Below the pieces are notes generated by a model that saw only the letters and a program-made list of their open reading frames with translations, made no database searches and was not told where the DNA came from. From UBA4312 sp040266995 (GTDB lineage Bacteria; Bacillota_I; Bacilli_A; Erysipelotrichales; Erysipelotrichaceae): 37,839 bases of DNA. Made by a program: the position numbers and the translations under genes. Positions 1 through 7,338 of the stretch are shown piece by piece (positions within the stretch are counted from its first letter, which is position 1; each line of letters opens with the position of its first letter). The stretch lies in contig JAWRHV010000015.1 of the NCBI GenBank assembly GCA_040266995.1, forward strand, positions 1 through 37,839. The letters are read 5' to 3'.

Positions 1-111
1 ATCGGAATGCAGGATCAGTTCGGACAGTCAGGTACACCGGCTGAACTGCTGGATCACTATGGACTGAACGCAAAACATATTGCGGAATTCGTAAAAGAAA
101 ATGTCAAATAA
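1..111 (+). CDS. Transketolase C-terminal subunit, 3' end only
   Basis: The open frame enters from the left edge and stops at 109-111, giving 36 residues that include IGMQDQFGQSG and a tail LLDHYGLNAKHIAEFVKENV. This is the end of the C-terminal (transketolase_C) domain of a two-subunit transketolase. The complete C-subunit at 34440-35399 has the comparable stretch GVQDRFGQVG near its own end. The stop overlaps the start of rpe by 11 bases, so the two are translationally coupled. With rpe and rpiB following, the enzyme probably serves the non-oxidative pentose phosphate pathway. The N-subunit and the thiamine-binding part lie outside the window. It differs in sequence from the second transketolase, so the organism has at least two sets. 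Confidence 0.8.
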   Translation: MGMQDQFGQSGTPAELLDHYGLNAKHIAEFVKENVK

Positions 112-760
112 AGAATACATTCTGGCACCATCGATCTTATCCGCGGATTTTACACATTTGCTGGAGGATATTGAGCAGACCCGCAAAGCGGGTGCTCAAT
201 ATGTTCATCTGGATGTAATGGACGGTCAGTTTGTTCCCAATCTTTCCTTTGGACAAACGGTTATCAAAAGCCTGCGTCCGGCAATTGATTTGGTTTTTGA
301 TGCTCATCTGATGGTTATTACACCGGAAAATATTGTCGAGGATGTAGCGGCCAGTGGAGCCGATATCATCACGTTTCACTATGAGGCGACGGAGCATGTT
401 CAGGAAACGATCGATAAGATTCGTCAGTGTGGATGCAAGGTCGGCATTTCCGTAAAACCAAAGACACCGATCGATGTTTTAGATCCTTATCTAGATCAAA
501 TCGATATGATCTTGATCATGACAGTCGAGCCGGGAAAAGGTGGTCAGTCTTATATGGATGATATGACGCAGAAGATCGTTGCATGCAAGAAAAGAATTGG
601 TGAACGTGCCATAGATATCGAAGTGGACGGAGGCATCAATCTGAATACGATCAAAATCGCAAAAAATGCAGGAGCGAATGTGTTTGTTGCGGGCTCTGCG
701 GTGTATAATGGGAATATATATCAGAATACGGCTCAATTTATGAAAGCCATGGAGGAATAG
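101..760 (+). CDS. rpe: Ribulose-phosphate 3-epimerase
   Basis: Interconverts D-ribulose 5-phosphate and D-xylulose 5-phosphate in the cytosol. The 219 residues match the family length. All the TIM-barrel signatures are present: APSILSADF near residue 9, HLDVMDG with metal ligands H36 and D38, DAHLM with H69, the phosphate-binding loop MTVEPGKGGQ near 141-150, and EVDGGIN with D176. The start at 101 lies inside the end of the upstream transketolase gene and rpiB follows after 4 bases, so this is one operon of pentose-phosphate genes. The paralogous allulose-6-phosphate epimerase (AlsE) has a similar fold, but the neighbours favour Rpe. Confidence 0.93.
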   Translation: MSNKEYILAPSILSADFTHLLEDIEQTRKAGAQYVHLDVMDGQFVPNLSFGQTVIKSLRPAIDLVFDAHLMVITPENIVEDVAASGADIITFHYEATEHVQETIDKIRQCGCKVGISVKPKTPIDVLDPYLDQIDMILIMTVEPGKGGQSYMDDMTQKIVACKKRIGERAIDIEVDGGINLNTIKIAKNAGANVFVAGSAVYNGNIYQNTAQFMKAMEE

Positions 761-764
761 CTAT

Positions 765-1208
765 ATGAAAATCGCGATGGGAAATGATCATGGTGCAACC
801 GACTATAAAAACATCATCAAAGAGATGTTGATCGAACAAGGACACGAAATCATTGATTGTGGAACTAATTCCTATGACAGCTGTGACTACACGGAATATG
901 GTTTTGCGGTTGGTGAAAAAGTTGCCAGCAAAGAAGCGGATCTGGGAATCGTATTATGTGGAACCGGAATCGGTATTTCGATTGCCTGCAATAAGATCAA
1001 AGGTGTTCGTTGTTCTTTGTGCACTAATACAACAATGGCTCGTCTAACCAGAGAACATAACGATTCGAATGTTCTGTCTTTGGGACAGAGGATCATCGGT
1101 ATTGAAACAGCGAAGGATATTGTCAATACATACATCTCTACACCGTTCAGTAACGGGGAAAGACATGTACGTCGGATCCAGCAGATTACCGAAAAGGAAA
1201 ATCAATAA
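765..1208 (+). CDS. rpiB: Ribose-5-phosphate isomerase B (RpiB/LacAB family)
   Basis: Interconverts ribose 5-phosphate and ribulose 5-phosphate. The 147-residue protein opens with MKIAMGNDHG, where D8 and H9 are the ring-opening and substrate residues. It carries the anion-hole and catalytic motif VLCGTGIGISIACNK with Cys65 as the proton-transfer residue, and H98 in TREHNDSNVLSLG. This is typical RpiB length and layout; the heterodimeric LacA/LacB galactose-6-phosphate isomerases are related, but would come as a pair. It starts 4 bases after rpe and is followed at once by a strong terminator, so it is the last gene of the operon. Confidence 0.92.
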   Translation: MKIAMGNDHGATDYKNIIKEMLIEQGHEIIDCGTNSYDSCDYTEYGFAVGEKVASKEADLGIVLCGTGIGISIACNKIKGVRCSLCTNTTMARLTREHNDSNVLSLGQRIIGIETAKDIVNTYISTPFSNGERHVRRIQQITEKENQ

Positions 1209-1214
1209 TCTAGT

Positions 1215-1246
1215 AGGACATCCGGATACGGGATGTCCTTTTTTTT
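1215..1246 (+). terminator. Rho-independent terminator of the rpe-rpiB operon
   Basis: A 9-bp perfect stem (AGGACATCC / GGATGTCCT) with a short loop is followed by eight T residues. It begins 7 bases after the rpiB stop codon. Confidence 0.9.
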
Positions 1247-1333
1247 GTGTCATAAAAGGATAAAATACGCAATCGGACAGTGGAACGAGATTTCATATCT
1301 TCTGTGCAATTGACTTATTAAACCGTGTTTTTT

Positions 1334-1352
1334 TTTCGTAGATTTTACGAAA
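1334..1352. promoter_or_regulatory. Inverted repeat upstream of the first G1P dehydrogenase gene
   Basis: TTTCGTA and TACGAAA form a 7-bp dyad around a 5-base spacer, about 90 bases before the start at 1442. There is no T-run in the right place for termination, so it may be an operator. No regulator is assigned. The rest of 1247-1441 is AT-rich leader with TTGACT at 1311, for which I could not place a matching -10 box. Confidence 0.3.
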
Positions 1353-1441
1353 GGAATAAAATTTCACACTTGTCTTTTTCCACTAGAATTAAAACTGTAA
1401 AAGAAGATTTGATGCGAAAAAGAAAACGAGAGGTGAAACTT

Positions 1442-2794
1442 ATGTCAAATGCTCCTAAATTAGCCGATTATCTTGGCAAACCGTTCGAATGTGAATGTGG
1501 TCATGTGCACACTACCGGATTAGAAGGATGTACCGTTGGTGCGGGTGTAATATCTTCATTGGTTGATTATGTTAAAAAATATGATTTCAAGAATGTGTAT
1601 GTAGCTTGCGATGAAATCACTTATGGCATTGCCGGAGAAAAAGTAATGAACATCTTATTGGATGCCGGCATCAAAGCCAAAGCCCATGTGTTTACAGGTG
1701 GACGTTTTATCCCGAACGAAAAAGCGTTAGGGGATCTGATGATCGATGCTGACCGTGATCTGGATCTGGTGGTCGCTGTAGGTACAGGATCCATCAACGA
1801 TATGTGCCGTTTCTTCAGTTATCAGATGGGTGTTCCATATGCCATCGTTGCCACTGCGGCACCTATGGATGGATTTGCTTCCAGCGGGGCAGCCTTGATG
1901 GTTAATAATATTAAACAGACGATTCCTGCACAGACACCTTTATTTATCATCGGTGATACAGATATCCTGTGTGGAGCGCCTGCCCGTATGGTTTCTGCCG
2001 GATTGGGAGACTTGTTGGGAAAATTTACGTGTTTGAATGACTGGCGTATTTCCAAGATCGTTAACGATGAATACTATTGTGACCGTATTGTAAACCTGGT
2101 AAAAGACTGTATTGATAACGTACTGTTGAATGCTGACAAAGCGGTTGATCGTGATCCACAGGTTATCGGTGATATCATGGAAGGTCTGGTATTGACCGGT
2201 GTTGCCATGAGCTTTGTAGGAAATTCTCGTCCGGCTGCCGGATGTGAACATCACTTGAACCATTACTGGGAAGCCATCGAATTGCAGAATGGACAGATTC
2301 CTGTATTACATGGAATTGAAGTCGGAATCGCAGAAGTTATGATCTTGAAAATGACAGAGTTCTTACGTGAAGCTCGTCCGGACTTCGATGCTGCTAGAGA
2401 AAAAGCCAAGAAATATGACCAGGCTGCCTGGGAAGAAAAAATGAAGGAAGTCTATGGTACAGCTAGCGATGCTATCATCGAATTAGAACATCAAGCTAAG
2501 AAAAATGATCCGGAGGGACGCCTGGCACGTATTGATACCATTGAAAAGAACTGGGATGAAATCGTGCGTCTGATGGATGAATATCAACCAAGTGCAGCGC
2601 GTATGATTGAGATCTTGAAGAGCCTGGATGCTCCTTACTTCCCTTCACAGGTAGGATTCTCGGATGAAATGTTATATAACGCATTGGTATATGGTAAAGA
2701 AAACCGTGAACGTTACACATTGTTATCCATGATGGGTGATTTGGGAATGCTGGAAGAACTGGCAGAAAAAGTAGTCGCATTTGTTAATGAATAA
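1442..2794 (+). CDS. sn-Glycerol-1-phosphate dehydrogenase family protein (AraM/EgsA type), long form
   Basis: Predicted NAD(P)H-dependent reductase of dihydroxyacetone phosphate to sn-glycerol 1-phosphate, cytosolic, in the iron-containing alcohol dehydrogenase superfamily (Fe-ADH_2). The nucleotide-binding motif VAVGTGSIND sits at 111-120. The metal site is D190 (SAGLGD), H270 or H271 (GCEHHLNHYWE) and H290 (VLHGIEVG). An N-terminal C-x-C-G motif (C17, C19) with nearby histidines H21 and H23 precedes the fold and is repeated in the next gene. I chose the ATG at 1442 because it follows an AGAGGTG ribosome site; the frame stays open to 1325, but that extension is rich in Lys/Arg/Phe and unlike the family. 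At 450 residues it is about 55 longer than its neighbour, mostly from a charged helical insertion around 310-390. The physiological substrate is not proven by sequence. Confidence 0.8.
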   Translation: MSNAPKLADYLGKPFECECGHVHTTGLEGCTVGAGVISSLVDYVKKYDFKNVYVACDEITYGIAGEKVMNILLDAGIKAKAHVFTGGRFIPNEKALGDLMIDADRDLDLVVAVGTGSINDMCRFFSYQMGVPYAIVATAAPMDGFASSGAALMVNNIKQTIPAQTPLFIIGDTDILCGAPARMVSAGLGDLLGKFTCLNDWRISKIVNDEYYCDRIVNLVKDCIDNVLLNADKAVDRDPQVIGDIMEGLVLTGVAMSFVGNSRPAAGCEHHLNHYWEAIELQNGQIPVLHGIEVGIAEVMILKMTEFLREARPDFDAAREKAKKYDQAAWEEKMKEVYGTASDAIIELEHQAKKNDPEGRLARIDTIEKNWDEIVRLMDEYQPSAARMIEILKSLDAPYFPSQVGFSDEMLYNALVYGKENRERYTLLSMMGDLGMLEELAEKVVAFVNE

Positions 2795-2840
2795 AAATAA
2801 AATCTAAATTCTCTCTATACTATTTATCATAATTCCATAG

Positions 2841-2870
2841 AAAAGGTCATCCGAACAGGATGGCTTTTTC
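2841..2870 (+). terminator. Rho-independent terminator
   Basis: An A-rich stem with core GTCATCC / GGATGGC (one G-U pair) and loop GAACA leads into TTTTTCTTT, 46 bases after the stop of the first G1P dehydrogenase gene. It separates this gene from its paralogue downstream. Beyond it, 2871-3063 is a strongly AT-rich leader without a gene. Confidence 0.75.
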
Positions 2871-3063
2871 TTTACAAAAGAGCGAATAAACAACAATATA
2901 TTATATGATATGATGATAAAATCTTATTAAAATATACAAAAGTAAAAATAAATGAATATTTTTTGTATAAAATCATAAAAAGAAAAGGACAGGTATTTAA
3001 AATTGTAAAAAACATGATAGGATATAACTATCTTGACATAAATAATACCAGAGGAGAGTCAAA

Positions 3064-4248
3064 ATGAATGAAATATTAAATCGTTCCATTAATGAAATGG
3101 CACAAACAGAGTTTGATTGTGAGTGTGGAAGACATCACGTATTTGATGTACATGATTTAGCTATCGGTCCGGGAGTTATCAAGAAGCTGCCGGAATTCTG
3201 CGAACCTTTCCGAGAAGGTGTATTGGAAGTGGTTTATGACCAGAATACATACCGGGTTGCGGGAAAAGAAGCAGTCCGGTTGTTGAAGGAAGCCGGTTTT
3301 CAATACAAAGAGCTGGCGTTTGATTCCGGGGATGACATTTTGATTCCGGATGAGAGTGTCGTAGGACGTGTGTTGGAAGAACAGGATAAAAATGTTTCTT
3401 TGATGGTTGCGATCGGGGGCGGATCGATCAATGATTCCGTAAAATATGTATCCAGTCGAACCAAGGTACCGTATATTATCGTCGGTACAACGCCAAGCAT
3501 GGATGGATATTTGGCTGATGGAGCCCCATTGATCAACAATGGAAGAAAATTTTCTTATTACGCCGACCTGGCATATGGCGCCATCTGTGATACAGATATC
3601 ATGAAAGATGCACCGATGGATCTGATCATGGCCGGTTTTGGCGATGTTGTCGGCAAGATCACGGCGATTCCGGACTGGGATCTCTCTGTGAAGGAAGTCG
3701 ATGAATATCGATGTGATACCAGTGTGGAACTGGTTCGTCGTGCCATGAATAAATGCTTCAGCTCCAGTTCTAAATTGAAGGACAGAGATCCGGATGCCAT
3801 TATGGATCTGATTGAAGCTTTGATGATGACAGGCGTTGCCATGGCGTGGGTTCGTTTATCCCGACCAGCCAGCGGAGCGGAGCATATGTTGTCGCATTAC
3901 TGGGAAATGGATTTCATTGCCAGAGGTCTGAATCCGAATCATCATGGTACACAGGTAGGGGTGGCTACACCGGTGATTGCCGAAATATATGAAGAGCTGG
4001 CTGATATCATCCCGGAAGAAACCAAGGCGCTGTGTCCATCGCGTTTGGAAATCGAAAAACTATTACGGGATGCCGGACATCCGGTTTCGCCGAAGGATAT
4101 CGGGATCTCCCGGGAATTGTTCTACCGCAGTCTAATGGAAGGCTGCACGGTTCGGCCGCGTTATTCCATTCTGATGTTTGCCAAAGAGCATGGACGTCTG
4201 GAACAGGTGGCTAAGAAAATCACAAATAGAATATATGGAGAAGAATAG
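3064..4248 (+). CDS. sn-Glycerol-1-phosphate dehydrogenase family protein (AraM/EgsA type), short form
   Basis: Second member of the same family, 394 residues. It begins with the same C-x-C-G motif (C19, C21, then H24/H25). The dinucleotide motif is AIGGGSIND at 116-124. The metal ligands are D194 (AGFGDVVGK), H274 (GAEHMLSHYW) and H293 or H294 (NHHGTQVG). A GAGGAGAG ribosome site 6 bases before the ATG at 3064 fixes the start. Length and motifs are those of Bacillus AraM/EgsA, which makes glycerol 1-phosphate. The gene stands alone between two terminators, with no GGGP synthase or arabinose gene beside it, so the product's use in this organism is unclear. Confidence 0.82.
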   Translation: MNEILNRSINEMAQTEFDCECGRHHVFDVHDLAIGPGVIKKLPEFCEPFREGVLEVVYDQNTYRVAGKEAVRLLKEAGFQYKELAFDSGDDILIPDESVVGRVLEEQDKNVSLMVAIGGGSINDSVKYVSSRTKVPYIIVGTTPSMDGYLADGAPLINNGRKFSYYADLAYGAICDTDIMKDAPMDLIMAGFGDVVGKITAIPDWDLSVKEVDEYRCDTSVELVRRAMNKCFSSSSKLKDRDPDAIMDLIEALMMTGVAMAWVRLSRPASGAEHMLSHYWEMDFIARGLNPNHHGTQVGVATPVIAEIYEELADIIPEETKALCPSRLEIEKLLRDAGHPVSPKDIGISRELFYRSLMEGCTVRPRYSILMFAKEHGRLEQVAKKITNRIYGEE

Positions 4249-4272
4249 TGAGCGAAAGCTCACTATTTATTT
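4244..4272 (+). terminator. Rho-independent terminator overlapping the stop codon
   Basis: A perfect 10-bp stem (AATAGTGAGC / GCTCACTATT) closes a GAAA tetraloop and runs into TATTTTAT. The TAG stop of the preceding gene lies inside the left arm. Confidence 0.88.
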
Positions 4273-4350
4273 TATGTATAAGAATATTTATGATTAAGAA
4301 AAGCGTAACAAATAATTTGGCTCTTTTTTCTGAAAAAGCGGTCTTTACTT

Positions 4351-4364
4351 TGAAAACCCTTTCA
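4351..4364. promoter_or_regulatory. CRE-like catabolite-repression site before the sugar operon
   Basis: TGAAAACCCTTTCA fits the CcpA consensus TGWNANCGNTNWCA except for the central G. It lies 75 bases before the fructokinase start and just upstream of TATAGT (4378-4383) and TAAAAT (4383-4388), either of which could be the -10 box. A well-spaced -35 box is not evident. A LacI-family sugar repressor could equally use the dyad. No regulator gene lies in this operon. Confidence 0.45.
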
Positions 4365-4438
4365 TCAACTTGGAAAGTATAGTAAAATAAAAGAGCAAAA
4401 CTTTTTTTGAAAATAATATCATATAAGGAGATTGAACT

Positions 4439-5413
4439 ATGAGTACAAAAGCGTTTGATGTAGTAGCTCTTGGCGAATTATTGATTGATTTTACAGAAAA
4501 TGGTATTTCTGAACAAGGAAATCCAGTTCTTGAAGCAAATCCGGGAGGAGCTCCGTGCAATGTGCTGTCCATGTTGACACGTTTCGGCAAGAAGGTTGCG
4601 TTTATTGGCAAAGTAGGAAACGATGGATTTGGACATCAGCTGGAAAAAGCAATTGCCGAACAAGGTGTTGCCACAGATGGACTGCGGTTCGATGATGCCG
4701 TCCATACAACATTGGCATTGGTTTTGAAAAAGGAAGACGGAGACCGTGACTTTGCGTTCTATCGTAAACCGGGGGCAGATATGAATCTGATGGCGGAAGA
4801 AGTGGATGCTTCTATGATCGAACACGCGAAGGTATTTCATTTCGGGTCTTTGTCGTTGACCGATGAACCGGTACGCAGCGCCCATCACAAGGCGTTGGAA
4901 ATCGCAGAAGCCAACGGATTGATCCGTACATACGATCCAAACCTGAGGGAGCCGTTGTGGGATTCGCTGGATCAGGCCTGGGAACAGATTGATTATGGTT
5001 TCCAGCATGCGGATGTATTGAAGATTTCAGACAACGAGATCCAATGGTTTACCGGCAAAGAAGACTTTGATGAAGGCATTGCGGTCTTAAGGGAAAAATA
5101 TCCGAACATCAAACTGATCTGTTTGTCGATGGGCCCGGATGGATCGCGTGCTTACTATAAAGATATCCGGGTGGAAGTGCCGGCCTTCCTGCAGGAAGGT
5201 CCTGTGGAAACAACAGGCTGCGGAGACACATTCTGTGCTTGCATGATCAATTTTGTGCTGGATCACGGACTGGAAGATTTAAAGGAAGAGCAGTTAAAAG
5301 AAATGTTAACGTTTGCCAATGCGGCCGCTTCTCTTGTTTCCAAGAAGAAGGGAGCATTGCGTGTGATGCCAAAAGTGGAAGAAGTAGAAGCTTTTTTGGC
5401 AGATATAAAATAA
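4439..5413 (+). CDS. scrK: Fructokinase, PfkB family
   Basis: Phosphorylates free fructose with ATP, here most likely the fructose released by the GH13 enzyme encoded next. The 324 residues show the PfkB layout: ALGELLIDF near the N-terminus, the sugar-binding stretch NPGGAPCNV near residue 37, GKVGNDGFG near 60, and the C-terminal catalytic motif TTGCGDTF, in which the usual GAGD reads GCGD with the catalytic Asp kept. The start has an AAGGAG ribosome site at 4425-4430. The next gene begins 13 bases downstream. The related 2-keto-3-deoxygluconate kinases share the fold, but the operon points to fructose. Confidence 0.85.
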   Translation: MSTKAFDVVALGELLIDFTENGISEQGNPVLEANPGGAPCNVLSMLTRFGKKVAFIGKVGNDGFGHQLEKAIAEQGVATDGLRFDDAVHTTLALVLKKEDGDRDFAFYRKPGADMNLMAEEVDASMIEHAKVFHFGSLSLTDEPVRSAHHKALEIAEANGLIRTYDPNLREPLWDSLDQAWEQIDYGFQHADVLKISDNEIQWFTGKEDFDEGIAVLREKYPNIKLICLSMGPDGSRAYYKDIRVEVPAFLQEGPVETTGCGDTFCACMINFVLDHGLEDLKEEQLKEMLTFANAAASLVSKKKGALRVMPKVEEVEAFLADIK

Positions 5414-5426
5414 AGGGGATATTTAT

Positions 5427-7259
5427 ATGGACGCAGTATTTCAACGGCGTTTAGAAGCTCGTGAAGAAGAGATGAAACAACTGTTCTTCGGGTTGTTTCC
5501 TGGGGACCAGCAGGCTTATGATTACTTTGTTAATATGCTGGAACAATATTATGAACAAAGACCAAAACGCCTGAAGGATCTGGATGCGCAAAGAGAGGCG
5601 GATCCGCAATGGTATAAAGGCAATGATATGTTAGGTATGCTGATGTATACCAACTGTTTTGCCGGTAATCTGAAGGGTGTCTGTCAGCATCTGGATTATA
5701 TCAAAGAATGTGGTGTGAACTATCTGCACCTGATGCCTTTGTTGGAAAGTCCGGAAGGACGAAGTGACGGTGGATATGCGGTCAGTGATTTCCGAAAGGT
5801 ACAAACGGAGCTGGGAACGATGGAAGACCTGGCGGTATTGGCCGATGAATGCCATGCCAACGGAATGAGCCTGTGTCTTGACTTTGTGATGAATCATACC
5901 AGTGAAGATCACGAATGGGCCAAACGGGCTGCTGCCGGAGAAAAAGAATACCAGGATCGCTATTTCTTCTTTGATACATGGGATATTCCGAATGAGTATG
6001 AGAAAACGGTACCGCAGGTATTTCCGACAACGGCACCGGGAAATTTCACCTGGAATGAACAAGCAAAGAAAGTGGTCATGACCCAATTCTATCCTTATCA
6101 GTGGGATCTGAATTACCGGAACCCGGTTGTGTTTAATGATATGACCGCCAACATGTTATATCTGTGCAATAACGGTGTGGACATCATTCGTTTGGATGCC
6201 GTTCCTTATATCTGGAAGGAGCTAGGAACCAACTGCCGGAATCTGCCACAGGTACATACGATGGTTCGTATTATGCATATGGCCAGTGAGATCGTTTGTC
6301 CGGGTACGCTTCTTCTTGGGGAAGTGGTCATGGAACCGAGCAAGGTCGTTCCTTATTTCGGGACTGTGGAAAGACCAGAATGCCATATGTTATATAACGT
6401 AACAACGATGGCCAGTATGTGGAATACAGTGGCTACACGCGATGTTCGCTTGTTGCGGCATCAGATGGAATCGGTGTTTGCGCTTCCGAAGCAATATACA
6501 TTCCTGAACTATCTTCGTTGTCATGATGATATCGGCTGGGGACTGGATTACGATTATTTAAAGCAGTTTGAACAACAGGAAGTTCCTCACAAAAAATATC
6601 TGAATGATGTGCTGACAGGAAAGTGGGAAGGCAGCCAGGCTCGAGGCGAGCTATACAATGATGACCCGCGGCTGGGCGATGCCCGTCTGGTGGGGATGAC
6701 GGCTTCCTTTACCGGAATTGAAGTGGCCGAGAAAGAAAAGAATGCGGAAAAACTAGAGCGTGCTCTGAGGTATGATGTCATGCTGCATGCGTTCTTGTTG
6801 ACACAAAGTGGGATTCCAGTGTTATACAGCGGAGATGAAATCGGCCAGCTGAATGATTACTCCTATCATTCTGATCCATTAAAACTGGAAGACAGTCGTT
6901 ATCTTCATAGAGGTGATTTTGACTGGGAGCAGGCCAAATTGAGAAAAGACCCGAAGACCCGGCAAGGCCGTTTATTTCATGATATTATGTCTTTAATAAA
7001 GATCCGTAAAGAGCATGATGTATTTAACAGTCAGGCGGATACATGGATCGTGGAAACATGGAATGACCACGTATTAGGCATCGGACGCTACTATAATGGA
7101 GAGAAATTGATTGGATTGTTTAATTTCGGTGAATCGGATCAGACTGCATGGATCTCGGAAGAGGAGGACTATGTAGATCTGATCAGCGGAGAACCTGTGA
7201 CGGCAAAAAATGTACATATTCCGGCGCAGGGCTTCGTGTGGTATTACCACAAATTTTAA
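5427..7259 (+). CDS. Amylosucrase-type glycoside hydrolase family 13 (GH13_4)
   Basis: Predicted to cleave sucrose with retention, transferring glucose to an alpha-1,4-glucan or to water and releasing fructose. The 610 residues align from end to end with what I recall of Neisseria amylosucrase, including the all-alpha N-terminal region. Matching stretches are FAGNLKG, YLHLMPL, SDGGYAVS (111-120), NHTSEDHEWA, YQWDLNYRNP (225-233) and IWKELGTNCRNLPQ. Catalytic residues are nucleophile D257 (IIRLDAV), acid/base E299 (LLGEVV) and stabiliser D367 (RCHDDIGW). D114 and R491, which correspond to the salt bridge closing the glucose pocket in amylosucrase, are both present. No signal peptide, so it acts in the cytosol. 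It sits between fructokinase and the PTS transporter, where a GH32 sucrose-6-phosphate hydrolase would be expected. A sucrose or sucrose-phosphate hydrolase activity is the main alternative. Confidence 0.8.
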   Translation: MDAVFQRRLEAREEEMKQLFFGLFPGDQQAYDYFVNMLEQYYEQRPKRLKDLDAQREADPQWYKGNDMLGMLMYTNCFAGNLKGVCQHLDYIKECGVNYLHLMPLLESPEGRSDGGYAVSDFRKVQTELGTMEDLAVLADECHANGMSLCLDFVMNHTSEDHEWAKRAAAGEKEYQDRYFFFDTWDIPNEYEKTVPQVFPTTAPGNFTWNEQAKKVVMTQFYPYQWDLNYRNPVVFNDMTANMLYLCNNGVDIIRLDAVPYIWKELGTNCRNLPQVHTMVRIMHMASEIVCPGTLLLGEVVMEPSKVVPYFGTVERPECHMLYNVTTMASMWNTVATRDVRLLRHQMESVFALPKQYTFLNYLRCHDDIGWGLDYDYLKQFEQQEVPHKKYLNDVLTGKWEGSQARGELYNDDPRLGDARLVGMTASFTGIEVAEKEKNAEKLERALRYDVMLHAFLLTQSGIPVLYSGDEIGQLNDYSYHSDPLKLEDSRYLHRGDFDWEQAKLRKDPKTRQGRLFHDIMSLIKIRKEHDVFNSQADTWIVETWNDHVLGIGRYYNGEKLIGLFNFGESDQTAWISEEEDYVDLISGEPVTAKNVHIPAQGFVWYYHKF

Positions 7260-7266
7260 TCAGGTA

Positions 7267-7303
7267 ATAAGCCATGATCAATGGCTTATGTCGAGTGATC
7301 GAC
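7267..7303 (+). other. Two adjacent hairpins between the GH13 and PTS genes
   Basis: ATAAGCCAT / ATGGCTTAT (9 bp, loop GATCA) at 7267-7289 is followed directly by GTCGA / TCGAC (5 bp, loop GTGA) at 7290-7303. There is no T-run, so this is not a normal terminator. In an operon such structures can protect the upstream mRNA end or adjust the level of the downstream transporter; they could also be an operator. Confidence 0.5.
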
Positions 7304-7338
7304 AATAGTGTTAGGGAGAGAAAGGAAAGGTATTATTT

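Noticed and set aside
1325..1441. N-terminal extension of the first G1P dehydrogenase
   Set aside because: The frame is open, but the peptide is unlike the family and the ATG at 1442 has a good ribosome site.
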